64,000 bases of DNA from Cheilinus undulatus (lineage: Eukaryota; Chordata; Actinopteri; Labriformes; Labridae), in NCBI RefSeq assembly GCF_018320785.1, contig NC_054866.1, forward strand, positions 31,783,000 to 31,846,999, given 5' to 3'. The notes beneath the pieces were generated by a model. That model did no database searches. It had not been told where the DNA came from and saw only the letters and a program-made list of their open reading frames with translations. A program made the translations under genes and the position numbers. Below are positions 12,408-24,000 of the stretch, piece by piece (the stretch's first letter is position 1; the number at the start of each line of letters is the position of its first letter).

Positions 12408-13531
12408 TAACTCTTCAGTACTGTTGATTGAAACATAAAGGAGTCTTCCACTGACAACTCTGGACTGAAGACCTGCTTTATTACAACAACCAAAAACCCC
12501 AGGGAAAAACTGCTGGGAGGGGTGGGGATATGATTCATCCCTGCCTCTGCTTGGACTGAATGCATCCAGTACTTAAACAGTGGTGATCTAGTGTCAGCAT
12601 TTACTGTGCGACTGGAATGCTTATGACACACGACCAAAACTCTAGGGTTATGTGCCAGTACCTAATATCCTTGTCTGATAGTCTCACACAGCCTGAGTTC
12701 TCACACACTGATGAGTAGAATTCAGATGGACCAGAATTTCAACTTTGTCTGGGGCTGATAACATCAAAAGTTAAAACCTTTTCACTTTCTTGTAGATGAA
12801 TAAATTCTATATGTTTTTTTTTTTAATAAAATGCTGGAGATGTTTAAAACAAGACCACAATAGAGAGTCTTTAACTTACAAGTAATATTTATTTATTTAC
12901 TGGCACTAGTAAAGCATGAAATTCTTATTGTTCAATCCAAAAATATGGATGTGTTTTTTTTTTTGGGGAGGGCTATGCTAAAGACCCATAAATTAATCAG
13001 AAGAAGACTGTTGCTGACTTCGATGCCAGAAAGTTCCCTCTTTTTGGTGACAAGTTACCATGTAAATATGGGAATATTATGTTGGTGAACTTGAAACTTA
13101 AAATTGAGAAGTTATTCTTCAATTTCTTTTTTGATTTCAACTTTTTTTTGATAAAATAAGGCAGATCAGAAGAAATGTGCACCTTTATTTCAGGAAGTAC
13201 ACGTAACAGGGTTGTCACATAACTTGAGTTTTCTACAGATCATTTGAACTTAAAAATTAGAATTCTCCCACTCTCTGTTTTAGTTGGCAGCACGGGGGGA
13301 ATGAAAAGCAGGTTGATTCTCTCTTGAGAGCCAAGGTGACTTTGTGCTCAGTGGAACATTAGAGATGTTTTCCTCCTTATCTGTTTCTCTCTCTTTTTCT
13401 CCATTCCTCTCAGCTCTGTCTCTTGAGTTTTGCTCTTGTCAGAATACCAAATCCAGCCTTGATACCCGCTCATGCTGAATATACTCGTCTATTCTCTCTG
13501 TTGTCAAACTCTGTTGTCTTGTTCTCCTCAG

Positions 13532-13705
13532 ATTGACTCCCTATGAGTGGTACAACCCCCACCCATGCCTAAAAGGTCGCTGTAACCTGCTGATCAACCA
13601 GTACTCTCTGGGCAACAGCTTTTGGTTCCCAGTTGGAGGTTTCATGCAGCAAGGATCTACAATCGCTCCCCGAGCTCTGTCAACACGATGTGTCAGCGGA
13701 GTCTG
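13532..13705 (+). CDS. grik4: grik4 exon: M1-M3 linker and pore loop
   Basis: The acceptor is CTCAG; the first base A completes Arg with the previous exon. The translation runs [18 protein letters not shown] and on through the re-entrant pore loop, with the [21 protein letters not shown] sequence. The second Q of MQQGS is the Q/R position; GluK4 carries an unedited Gln there. The exon stops after TG at a GTCAGT donor, the split Trp codon being completed by the next exon. It covers residues 37-94 of the visible protein. The intron before it (10,595-13,531) contains the nested hAT/SINE and a Tc1 derivative. Confidence 0.96.
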
Positions 13706-14150
13706 GTCAGTGTTCTCTGCAAAGATGCGCAAACTTGCATGCATTTACACACTTGGTTTTGTGCACATTGCTCCATCATGGTGTATCTTATCTTTTGTTT
13801 GGTCTTGAAGCTTGAGTCCGGATTTCAGGGACGTTTCAGGGTTCAAGATGAAACATTTATGGCTGTTTTGCATGTGAATACAGAAGTTTGTGTATGTCTG
13901 CTTTTGCAGCAAAAGCTCCCTTCCTTTCATCCAAACTGAACATAGTCTCCTTCATTTGTACTCATCGCCACATTCATCCATCTACCCCGTCATCCTCTGA
14001 ACGTTCTGCAGTGTCTTCTTTCCTCAGGTGTGCAGTTTTTTTATTCTCCCTCGTTTTCACCCAGACAATCTGTCTTTATACCCCTGCCTGCACATTTACA
14101 TACATTTATAGGTGAATTCATATGTTCTTGTCCCTTGCCTTTCCCAACAG

Positions 14151-14316
14151 GTGGGCTTTCACATTAATCATCATCTCATCCTACACTGCCAACCTGGCTG
14201 CCTTCCTAACAGTGCAGAGGATGGAGGTGCCCATCGAGTCCGTAGATGACCTGGCAGATCAGACGGCGATAGAGTATGGCACCATGCATGGAGGATCCAC
14301 AATGACCTTCTTTCAG
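14151..14316 (+). CDS. grik4: grik4 exon: M3 and start of S2
   Basis: The acceptor AACAG is followed by G, which completes a Trp codon, then TGG GCT TTC. The translation gives [20 protein letters not shown], the M3 gate helix with the SYTANLAAF signature common to all ionotropic glutamate receptors. It then enters the S2 lobe ([27 protein letters not shown]). The GSTMTFF stretch lies where kainate receptors bind the glutamate gamma-carboxylate. The exon ends in phase 0 at CAG before GTCAGA. Confidence 0.97.
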
Positions 14317-15043
14317 GTCAGAGGTTAAACACATAATTGCACGTTATCGATTGTTTTTACTATTAAACAACCAAACCCACATATATACACCTCACCTCAC
14401 CTGCAGTGATCAATGGGCCATCAGCCGTGTTATCCTCATCATCCTCTTCCTGTCCTTCCTGTCTTTCTCATCTAACCACAGGTTATATCTGTTTCCTGTC
14501 TGTTCCCTGACACACACTATTCAATATGCCTCTCCTTGAGGAAATGTGGCACCGTCCATGGCCTTATGAAAGGCACACACTATCCGCTGTTTTGCTCTGA
14601 AGATTTGACCTTACAAGAGAGAGAGAAACAGATAGTATTACAAGAGGAGAGACAGTGAAGGATGGTTAAGAGGGAAGGAGAAAGAGACATTATCCTTGTC
14701 TTTTATTGTGCGTTCACATCCACTGGACCTTGAATAACTCAGGAAAGACATGCCAAGAGAAGGGAGAGGACATGTTGGGATACGTTTTCTGCTCTTAACT
14801 CTGATGCTGCATAAGCAGGACAATATATGCTAATAAAACAAAGATCCAAATTTAACTGCAAACACCTTCTGGAGGGTTATAAACAGGTTTGAATAAATCT
14901 ATCAGGGGGGAAAATGAAAAAGAAAAATAATGCAAACCAATCTCCACTTCTGCAAAGCTGAGAATATATGTATAAGTGACAGATACTGTTGTTCTCTGTC
15001 TCCCACTTCTAAATTTGACTGTTGATTGTGTCTAACTTTTCAG

Positions 15044-15269
15044 AACTCTCGCTACCAGACCTACCAGCGTATGTGGAACTTCATGCACTCCAAACAGCCT
15101 AGTGTGTTTGTGAAGAGCACAGAGGAGGGGATCGCCCGTGTCCTCAACTCCAATTATGCCTACCTGCTAGAGAGCACCATGAACGAGTATTACCGCCAGA
15201 GGAACTGCAACCTGACGCAGATTGGAGGACTGCTGGACACAAAGGGCTACGGCATCGGCATGCCACTGG
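15044..15269 (+). CDS. grik4: grik4 exon: S2 ligand-binding lobe
   Basis: The exon starts in phase 0 after TTTCAG and reads [20 protein letters not shown] onward to [17 protein letters not shown] contains the conserved Glu that contacts the alpha-amino group of glutamate in this receptor class. RNCNL holds the first cysteine of the S2 disulfide; its partner is in the next exon (GGKCP). The exon ends with a single G (phase 1) before GTGAGT. It encodes residues 151-225 of the visible protein plus one base. Confidence 0.97.
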
Positions 15270-16035
15270 GTGAGTGGACAATGATGGGGTGGGGGAGAAG
15301 GGTTCAAAGATGGGAAATTTGATGGAGACATGGAGGGGAGCTGAGGTTGAGGAGCAGAGGATAAAAGCTGATGTTTTTTCTCAAATATACTGCATAATTC
15401 ATACTGAATCTAAGAAGAGGGAATTGAGGAGCAGGGGTATTAGATGGAGGATACACCATAAACGTCACATTAGTGCATTACATTGAAACATAAATCCTCA
15501 GAAAAGCCAAACCATTAGCTGCTATCATGAGGGAGAGTGATGCAAAAAGTGAGAAACATAAAAAAAAAGACTTACTACTACACTTTTAAAGAGCAGCCAT
15601 TTCCCTGCTGTGATGGGAGAAGTGAGGAAGAGAGAGGGGGAATGTGAAATATTGTTCCCTTCACTGTACGCTGGCTTCACCACTCTGCCAGTGTAAACAC
15701 AGGGTTTATTTACACTTTGATCTCAGGTTGAGTAGCGGGAGAAAAACACACACCTTAAAGTAAACAAGATTAATTTCAATTCCTTTGATCTTAAAAGGAC
15801 AGATAAAGCCGGTGTTTAGTGGATCATATTCTATACCCCATACTGTGATGTGACCTGTATCACACAGCTAAACCTCTGTAAACCCTTTAATCTTATATTT
15901 AGAGCCCTTTCCCATTCCTTTTGTTCGAAGTTATATAATGGCAGAACATAAATGCACATTTACCACAGAAAATACCTTCCCTATTGATGTTCCTATCTAT
16001 CTGAATATCTTTTCACCGGTTTTTCTACCACACAG

Positions 16036-16164
16036 GGTCAGTTTACCGTGACGAGTTCGACCTGGCCATCCTTAAAATGCAGGAGGACAATCGTCTGGAG
16101 ATCCTTAAGAGGAAATGGTGGGACGGTGGCAAGTGTCCAAAAGAAGAGGACCATCGTGCCAAAG
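16036..16164 (+). CDS. grik4: grik4 exon: end of S2
   Basis: The acceptor ACACAG is followed by GG, giving Gly with the preceding G. The translation is [19 protein letters not shown] then [20 protein letters not shown]. The Cys of GGKCP is the expected disulfide partner of the upstream RNCNL cysteine. The exon ends AAA G before the weak donor GTTTGC. The following intron is only 110 bp (16,165-16,274). Reading through it would add LPPANPH and further sequence in frame before a stop, so correct splicing here matters. Confidence 0.95.
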
Positions 16165-16274
16165 GTTTGCCTCCAGCTAATCCTCATCTGCTTCCGCCAC
16201 TTCAGCTAGTGTCTGGAACAACACTTCAACAAATCCCTTTTCTTGTCACCCCCTCTGTATCCCATTGTCTCTAG

Positions 16275-16393
16275 GTCTGGGCATGGAGAACATCGGTGGT
16301 ATCTTTGTGGTGCTTGTGTGTGGCCTGCTGGTGGCCATCTTCATGGCAGTGCTGGAGTTTGTCTGGATGTTAAGGCAGGCACCAGGAAATGAG
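16275..16393 (+). CDS. grik4: grik4 exon: M4 transmembrane segment
   Basis: The CTAG acceptor is followed by GT CTG GGC, giving [11 protein letters not shown] and then a long hydrophobic stretch ending FMAVLEFVW, which is M4. The exon ends APGNE in phase 0 before GTGAGA. Short introns on both sides of the previous exon and a 3.5-kb intron after this one match the usual clustering of the last receptor exons. Confidence 0.96.
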
Positions 16394-19300
16394 GTGAGAG
16401 AGGGTTATTTAACCTGCATCTGCTTTGTCTCCCTCTCCCCTCCCTGGTACCCTCACCCACAGGGAGCTGTGAGACTCTCCAGCTTTTAGCTTTGACAGAA
16501 AGTTCAGCAGGTGTCTGCTTCCTCATTACATGTGTCATCATCAGTAGAGCCTTTTTGACAGCACAAAACCAAAGATATACCTCAATTATACCTCACAAAG
16601 AGTTAATGCATATACAGATTATTTTCTCTTTGTAGCTGTGAAAGATTCATACATATATTCATTACTTAGAAGATGGTGCATAATATCAATCACTGAATGT
16701 AGCTGGATCTAATTGGTGGTAAACACATACTTAAAGGTTCCTGCCAATGAGATTTTACTCATTAAGATAATAGATGTTGCTTTTAATTAGCCTTAATTTG
16801 TTTATATTTTACTGAAGAGATGTCTGCCATAGTGTGCCACTTTAAAATTTTCATTATTAGAGTCAGCATTGGGCTGTCAGTGACCAACTGTGGAAAACAG
16901 GGGTGAGGATCTAAAAATACTATACTCTATAAACACAAAAAAGACTATTATCGCCTTTGAGAGACTCAACATGCTCAAAATATATAGTATGTGATTGTTG
17001 TAATCCTAAAAGCTGTTTAAATTTTAACTCAGTAAAGTACCTATATATTTTAGTGTAACTTTATCTTTCTGAGGGCCAGAGGAGTGCATCCAGTCTTTTA
17101 ACAAATCTTCTTCTTTAAAAGAAGCATTTCTATCAAACCAAGAAAAGAAACTTCTCATATTATAGGAGGCATTTTTATCTGACCATTTAAATTGCCTAAA
17201 AGTGTTCTGATCTGTTGTGAAGGAGGTCTTCTCCTCTACTGACAATTAAGTGGTTGTCAAATATATCAGAGGAAAGGTGTGCATGCAGTGATATATCTGA
17301 TTGTCCTTTAACAAAAGATACATGATAATGTCTTTACAAATGAACTCCACACTGTGATTTAAATTCAATAAACATGCAGAATGTGAAGTCAAAATCCAAC
17401 TCATGTGATTTCTTCTTTTTAAGAGGCATAGATTGATTTTTCAGTCTGACACACAGACTATGTGTGTGTGTGTCTTTGTGTGGACTTGGGTGAGGGTTGT
17501 GTGATTTCTGCCTGTTTGGATATGTTGTTCTTCTAATGCCACTTTTGTGTAATGTTAACCTCCTGAGCCCGAGAGACGCATGCTATTCAAAGTTAAATAA
17601 CTTTGGAGCCATAAATCGCCACTTGTTGTTTTCCTCCGAAAGCCCTCTGCTGTGCCATTCTAATGATGCTGTCCATGCCTTCATAGCTCTTTGAAGATTA
17701 AATCCACACAAGTTACTCTGATACTGAGCGCACTGAACAATACCGAACAATCACTCCTTCCGCTAGTGGCTAATGCTGTCCGCCAGCACATTCACAATGC
17801 GTTGTGATTGGGCTGTGACAACCAATGACAGGCTGTTCTGTCATGCTTCGTCAAACACAGGGTTCCTACTGATCTTTGAAGTCTTAAAAAATCTTAAATC
17901 TCACATTTGAAATTTAAGGCCATAGAAAGTCTGATTTCTACCTGGGAGAGCTCTTAAATTTAAGAAGGCGCTTTGAGTGAGACATGTCCTTATCCAGTCT
18001 TTTTTTTCTAGCCAACCTGTATGATTTTAATCATCTTTCTCCACAAATTGTTGCAAAAATATTCTCCATAATTCAGGGAATTTAAATGTTGGAAATTTCC
18101 TTGGGGAGGACCCCAGACCTCTCTCTGATTTTATCTGACTCACTGTGATATAATCAACTCTATGCTGTTGTGAAACAATCTCTAACATCTGAGCTACCAA
18201 GTTCCCCTCTAAAATATCGGTGCAGCCCCCTTATTTTAACACGTCTTCCCTTACAAAAAGCGTTATTCTGCTTTTAATAGTTAAAAGTGTTTAGAATCAG
18301 GTCAGCACACCTGGAAAAAAATGTGTTATGATACATATATTGATAGAATAGAGGCATTAAGTGTGCCTGAATTCATCAAATTTGGGTGTGTCATCTCATG
18401 CCTATTATTTTTAACAGTTTACCGTCCAAAAAGTGGGATTAATTTTTCGCAGTTCAGGTTCTTAAAAAAGTCTTTAAAAATCATAAATTTGATTTTTAAA
18501 AGTGTGTATGAACCATGCAAACAGGGCATGTGCAAATACTTAAACTGGTAAAGATAGTCTGAATGACTCATAATAGAGAGAAAGAGACACAGAGAGACTG
18601 TGATGTGTCCTTCTGTGTCACTGCAGACAGTAGCTGCTTTAAATAATGACTCAAATTCCCAAAAGCATGAAGACTTTTGGAAAAATTTGCAGATTTTGGA
18701 GAGTTTTTGCCTCAGAATGACTTTTTTATTTTTTTTTTACCTTTTTGGTCCTAAAGAGAACAAGATTCTGCAAAAGAACCCTTAAGGCCCATTTATACTC
18801 CTTTTACATACAAAAATGTATACATCCTTTTCAAACGATGTTACCGTCACTGCTCACATACTTCCATGTGTCTTTTACGTTGGCATGGATTTTAACCAAT
18901 ACATCCAACGGGGGGCCTAGAGTCAAAAGTTTATGACAACAACAAACTCAAAAACAAACATGGCGACTGTGGAGGAGGTACTGATAATGTACCTCTTGCA
19001 TAAAAGAAAAAAAACAGAGGCAGCGTTTCTAACCAACTCGGACAACTTTTCCTTAAAAAGTTCCACCATTATCATTTCTTTTTCGTGTCTCACTAGAGCT
19101 ATGTATCAGGTAGTGACAGCAACACTGCCCCCACGGTTTCCGGTGGTACTGCTCCGTTTGGCCTGTATCTGTAACCTTTATGTAAACGTGCAGAAATACA
19201 GATGAAATGATCGCAGAGCATGGACAGGGGGCTCCATCAGTATCCGGATTCGTGTTCATTGTTGAGCATAAATGGGCCTTTAGTCATTATTGTTGTTTAC

Positions 19301-19926
19301 TGTGTGTAATACATGAAAATATTTGAGTTTTACCTTCCAATTTTTTTTTATTTTGTCTTTAAATTCCCATATTTTTTTAAAGTTCTGCAGCACACGTGTT
19401 CTTAAAGCCCAAGTTGTCCTGAAAATGGGATGTTTACAGCTTGACTCTGCTCCACAAGGTTGATGTTTTATAAGCTTTTTAAGACAAAATAAACAGGCGA
19501 GACACAATGGTTGAAAAATAGAGTAGGGCTCAGAGGGTTAACAGGCCTCTTCTGTCTTGATCTGCATCTGCAGTATAACTTCTACATCATTTACATACAG
19601 TTTAAATGTAGTCATCAACAGTCCTGAAATAAAATGTATGTTAAGTCTTTGTGTGTCTGAAAAGTGGGTTTACTGTCTGTCTGCCGTCCATGTAATCATA
19701 TTTTATATCCGTTTGTCAGAGCTATAGCATCCATTTCTCTGTTGACCTTCCATTCTACTCTGACTTAAAAAATAACCATGAAATGTTTATGTTTTGTGTG
19801 TGTGTGACGTCCATCAGTCTGTCCTGATACAGTCAGTCAGTCAGTGAGTTGTCTGGCCTCTCTCCCTTTCTCTCCCTCTCTTATCCCCTCTCCCCTCTCT
19901 TTCTCTCCCTGTGTGTGTGCTTGCAG
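16394..19926 (+). other. grik4: last grik4 intron (3.5 kb)
   Basis: The intron runs from GTGAGA to a TTGCAGCAG acceptor. It contains a short TG repeat near 17,460, a stretch at 17,850-18,520 with repeated TCTTAAA-type words that resembles a degenerate interspersed repeat, and a Harbinger-like MITE at 18,785-19,279. No additional exon is visible. Confidence 0.8.
18785..19279 (+). mobile_element. Harbinger-like MITE (495 bp)
   Basis: A TTA trinucleotide flanks both ends (18,782-18,784 and 19,280-19,282), the 3-bp target duplication of PIF/Harbinger elements. The ends are inverted: AGGCCCATTTATACTCC on the left and, reversed, AGGCCCATTTATGCTCAAC on the right. Inside, an ATG at 18,960 opens MATVEEVLIMYLLHKRKK, resembling the N-terminus of Harbinger transposases. 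The reading frame then decays and the catalytic domain is absent. Confidence 0.85.
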
Positions 19927-20316
19927 CAGTCAGTATGTGAGGAGATGCTGCGGGAGCTCCAGGGGATCGTCCTTTGTCGGGACAGCCTGCAGGTGAGGCG
20001 TCGGCGGTCTGCTTCCATGATGCGACCGCGACCTCTACCCCTGGAGGACCGTCGGGCGCGAGCCGCCGCAGTCAGCCTCAGCAACGGCAAGCTGTGCGGG
20101 GGGACCGGATTGCCTGAACCCCTCTCCCACAGACTGGCACAGGAGGCTGCTCTGGTTGCAAGGGGCTGCAGCCACATCCGCATTTGCCCAGAGTGTCGGC
20201 GCTTTCAGGGACTGAGGATGCGTCCTGGAGGGGCTACAGGAACCCTACCCTCTCCCACGCACAGTGAGGAGAGTATAGAGTGGGACAAGACCACAAATAG
20301 TAGTGAACCTGAATAA
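19927..20316 (+). CDS. grik4: grik4 last coding exon: cytoplasmic tail
   Basis: This exon encodes 129 residues and a TAA stop. It opens [17 protein letters not shown] and contains an [13 protein letters not shown] stretch, which may act as an arginine-type ER-retention signal as proposed for heteromeric kainate subunits (inference). It continues with [36 protein letters not shown] and the terminus [12 protein letters not shown]. These blocks are the GluK4-specific identification. The acceptor is a tandem CAGCAG: use of the second AG would start at 19,930 and drop the first Gln. I chose the first because the remembered mammalian protein has a residue at that position. Confidence 0.96.
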   Translation, partial: QSVCEEMLRELQGIVLCRDSLQVRRRRSASMMRPRPLPLEDRRARAAAVSLSNGKLCGGTGLPEPLSHRLAQEAALVARGCSHIRICPECRRFQGLRMRPGGATGTLPSPTHSEESIEWDKTTNSSEPE

Positions 20317-21000
20317 TGCCAAGTGACTCCAACAGGACTGACTGTCCCAGCAGCCACCTCTCTGCTTTCCAAGGATCAGAGATCACGTGGTATTGTGGTT
20401 CAGCTGATCAGAGCTTTATCTTAAAGGGCGGGGCAATGCTGTGAACTTTGTTCTTCCCTGGAGACACGGCCAGTCGACAGTTTTGGATTCTCCTAGGGTG
20501 AATTTTTTCCTTGGACGTTGGAAAAACTGATGAGTGTGTCTCATTGTGGTTTTTCCCTGTTGGCCCTTTGTACCGTGTAAAACAGGACGGACAAGAACAG
20601 CTACGGGGCATTTGTACTATGCAGTATTTTCAGTCATTTATCATTGTGCTTTTTCCTTTTTTCCTTCTTTTTAAATTATTTCTGTCCTCTGTTGGATTAT
20701 CAGTACTGAATATTGTTATTCTATTCTTCTTAAAAAGAAAACTTTAAACGAGTTCCTTTTTTATCTGACAATTTACTGTATGAGCGTATATTGCCTCTGA
20801 AGAGCTGCAAAGACAAACAGTCTAATGCAAGGTCATCCTTCAAATCCTTTTATTTTAAAAGTGCCAAAAACCATGAGTGTAATCTTGTGGCTGAAGAAAG
20901 CACCACAGCCTTGAGAAGACAACAAACTGAACCGAGAAAACAAACAAAACAGAGACATTCAGACAAAGAGACTTTTTTATAGTAGTGATATTCTATTAAA
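20317..21000 (+). other. grik4: grik4 3' UTR (estimated)
   Basis: Sequence after the stop has no continuing reading frame. The first plausible polyadenylation hexamer is the variant ATTAAA at 20,995-21,000; no AATAAA was found within about 3 kb of the stop, so the true end may be further downstream. Confidence 0.45.
20995..21000 (+). terminator. grik4: candidate grik4 polyadenylation signal (ATTAAA)
   Basis: The hexamer ATTAAA lies about 680 bases after the stop and is preceded by a T-rich run. It is a common variant signal but weak on its own. Confidence 0.35.
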
Positions 21001-24000
21001 AAATGTTTTAACTGTTGGTCTCTCTGAAAGACAGCGATGCATGTCCAGCAGGTTGGCAGGAGCTCTTTGAATGATAAATTGCTGGTGGCTGAGTCGCTGA
21101 AAGTATGATTTCCTGTTTTTAATATGTGCTTAAAACGCTGATTGCTTCACACAACATCCATTTATTTTCACCCTCCATTTGTCTTTAACACCATGAAGCA
21201 TTTATCGTCTCATAATTTGTCCCCTAGCTGAAAAATATATCCACTGTCAGGGATATTTTCTGTGTCTCACATATTTAAAAATGATTTCAGCGTCAGTGGA
21301 TAAGCTAGGGTGGTAATGACAAACAGCATATATTAGAATTCAATTTTTAACAATGCTCCCCGATAACGTTAAAGGCTTTTTATGTCAGCATTTGACTTGT
21401 GTTCTGTGGTGTTTCAACACTGCTATGGAAGAGTATTTCAGTTCAGATCAGCCTAACAGCTCCTTGACGTTTTAATTCTATAATTTTTGAAAAATGCTGA
21501 TGCAACACAGAAAGTTTTAATCAGGTCTTAAGGAGGCAGATCAAGTGATTTTGGAAGTGGTAAGATCAAGGTTGGACTTATAAAATCTTTCCTTTTATCA
21601 GTTTATAACCACATCAATTCATTTTTTTTTGTCTTTATTGCACCATACTTAAAAAAAACTAAAACCACCAGCAAAACTGTTCTTACTTTACCTTCAACAG
21701 AGACTGTGACTTAGTATTTTCCCAGTGAACTCGATCTGTTTATAGCTGTTACTGTATGATAACCTCACTGTTGCACAGAAGGAATCAGCGGTCATTCTCA
21801 TGTTGACACTGCTCCTCTCTTATCTCTAATCTGTCCATCATTTTAAAAAATGCCCATCAGGTGCTGTCAATCATCATTCCTCAGAACTAGGCCACCAAAC
21901 TCTACACAGCTTGAAGGTACTGCTGCAGTTTCTCCTCTATTTTTTATAAGCTATGTTCACCTTCTATCTCTGTCAGTTTTTTACCTGCAGGTTCTCTGCA
22001 TATTCTGTTTAAAGTAGCAGCCTCTTTCTTTCTCTTTGTTTCATGTTTTTATATATATATTACTTTATTGTCAGCCAACCCTCATTTTTCACATGTCAAA
22101 AAATCTAAAACATCTCATCCTACCTACACACATATCAAAGCCGTCTTTCCAATCCAAACTTGCCCATAGCAACCACCCACAAACTTGACTAGGCAGTAAC
22201 ATTTCTCTTTGAGACATAAAGACGTCAGCCTACATCTTTCTTAGTTCCTGAATGGTTTGACAACACTCAAATTTCCTGTTCAAAAGGGCAAAGCAAAACA
22301 AAACTAGAGACAGTACAAATACAATATCAAGGTAACATATCCATAGAGCACAGGGAGGAGACTGACACATTTATACAAATTACAGGAGAATATCAAACAC
22401 AAAGTTTAGCCAAAAGGGGCCTGAAAGACTTAAAAAAGAAGCCATGATTTGCCTCTGTAGTGTTAGTGAGGACTGATGGAGGATTATAGTCAGTATCCTT
22501 AGATAAAAAAAATACATTCCTTTGAATTATTAGTTAATTAGCACCCTGAAATTTTATACATGTTTATGTATCATTGATCATAACAAATATCTGACATGTG
22601 TGGGTTTCAGCTGTTGCCTTGTTGTTGTGTCATTCTGTCTTTTGTTATTATTCATATACACAGTAACATCTCTATAAACAACCTCATCCAACTGCCTCAA
22701 TGTATTCAAAGCACCTGTTCCTGCATGAAGGGCTGTGATTGGCTGCTGTTTCTGAAGCTGGTGAACATGTGAAACTGGTGGATCAACTGCTGACAGACCT
22801 TGAGAAAGCTGCATCATTGTGCTGGTACAGTGCATCAACTGCTCTGAGCATTTTTGCAACTGGAATCCCAAATGTTTGTGTCTTTAATTGTATTTCCCTA
22901 TTTTTAAATGTTGGTTCACTCAGTTCAGACAGCATTCGGACTCAGGTCTGCAGCGGTGTTTGAAACAGCACTGAATCTGCTTCATTTGGCATCCCAAAGA
23001 AATTAATGGGTATTCTGGAGGTATCATGCTAATAGTGCCAATTCGCCTAATCTTCAAGTAATCAATGTCTTACAGTCAGCGTGTAAATACAGTTTGATCA
23101 ACAGGGTTCCCCAGTAATGGTCCAAAGTGTTGTAACAGTCCTTACATATCCCCCCCCCCCCATATGTGTACAATGTTTATATGGACACATTAGACATTTA
23201 GACAAAAGCGCACAAGCAGTTTGTGAGCATTAGGATAAAAAACTCTGAACAGGCTGTAAACTTTCTATATTTCTTTATAAAATAACTTGTTAAAGGCAAA
23301 CAGCCAAGAAAATGGTAAAGAAAAAAACGACATTTCATTATGAGTTTTATAAAAGAAGTTTCTATCCATTTGCTGAATGTTAACTTAGAAACTCATGAGA
23401 GTGTGGAGGCTCTCACTGCACCCAATGTGAACTCCTTAAACACTCCAAACATTTACAGGGGTGCTAAATCAAGCGTAGTTGGAATGAGATTGCCAATTAC
23501 CTTGAAGGCAGGACGAGCAGTGGAGTAAGAATTAAAACAAATCCCACTGAAACACTGGGCGGCCTTCGCTGGGAGACCTCTGAGTGAGATGGCTGCTATA
23601 TTTTATATGCTTTATTTTCTTATGTTGACATTTTTATCCCATTATAAATACATTTCTAAAAACAAACCTCTATTCTGTGGGGTTCTGGGTTTGTCTTTTC
23701 TTTTCCTCTTGATTTATTTGACCTTCCAATCTGTTTAGATCTGCCATGCTAAAAAGCCTCTGAGTGCACTTTGTTTCCTGAGTTTATTATTTAGACTGGA
23801 GAGATATTCAGGCTGTGCTCATGTTTTTGTTTGTCAGTATGAGGATGTATGGGGTTTCTTGCAGAGTAAACATGACGATTTGTTGAGTGAACCAAAGGGA
23901 ACTGATGCATCTACCCCTTCTCTCTCCAGTAACTGAATTAGTGTCTGCACACTCGTGAATCCGTTAAATAGCTGAGAACTCGTGTGGGTGTGAAGTCTTA

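Larger units (their letters stand above)
1..21000 (+). other. grik4: grik4 locus, 3' part (gene span, start outside window)
   Basis: Seven spliced coding exons between 10,485 and 20,316 join with matching phases into the C-terminal 437 residues of a kainate-type ionotropic glutamate receptor. GluK4 proteins are roughly 950 residues, so about 46% is here. The encoded order is M1, the pore loop with a Q/R-site glutamine (MQQGS), M3 with SYTANLAAF, the S2 half of the ligand-binding domain, M4, and an arginine-rich tail ending TTNSSEPE. That tail ending and the SNGKLCG and [10 protein letters not shown] motifs separate GluK4 from GluK5. GluK4 forms channels only together with GluK1-3 and acts at neuronal synapses. 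The extracellular N-terminal domain and S1 exons lie upstream of the window. The 3' boundary at about 21,000 is an estimate from a weak polyadenylation signal. Confidence 0.96.

Noticed and set aside
19881..20183. 100-codon minus-strand frame opposite the grik4 tail exon
   Set aside because: Antisense shadow of a real exon, with arginine-rich composition from its complement.
10485..20316. Identity as grik5 rather than grik4
   Set aside because: The tail motifs [17 protein letters not shown] and terminal TTNSSEPE match my memory of GluK4, not the proline-rich GluK5 tail.
22578..22871. 97-codon minus-strand frame in the intergenic region
   Set aside because: Ordinary-looking chance frame with no motif and no neighbouring exons.
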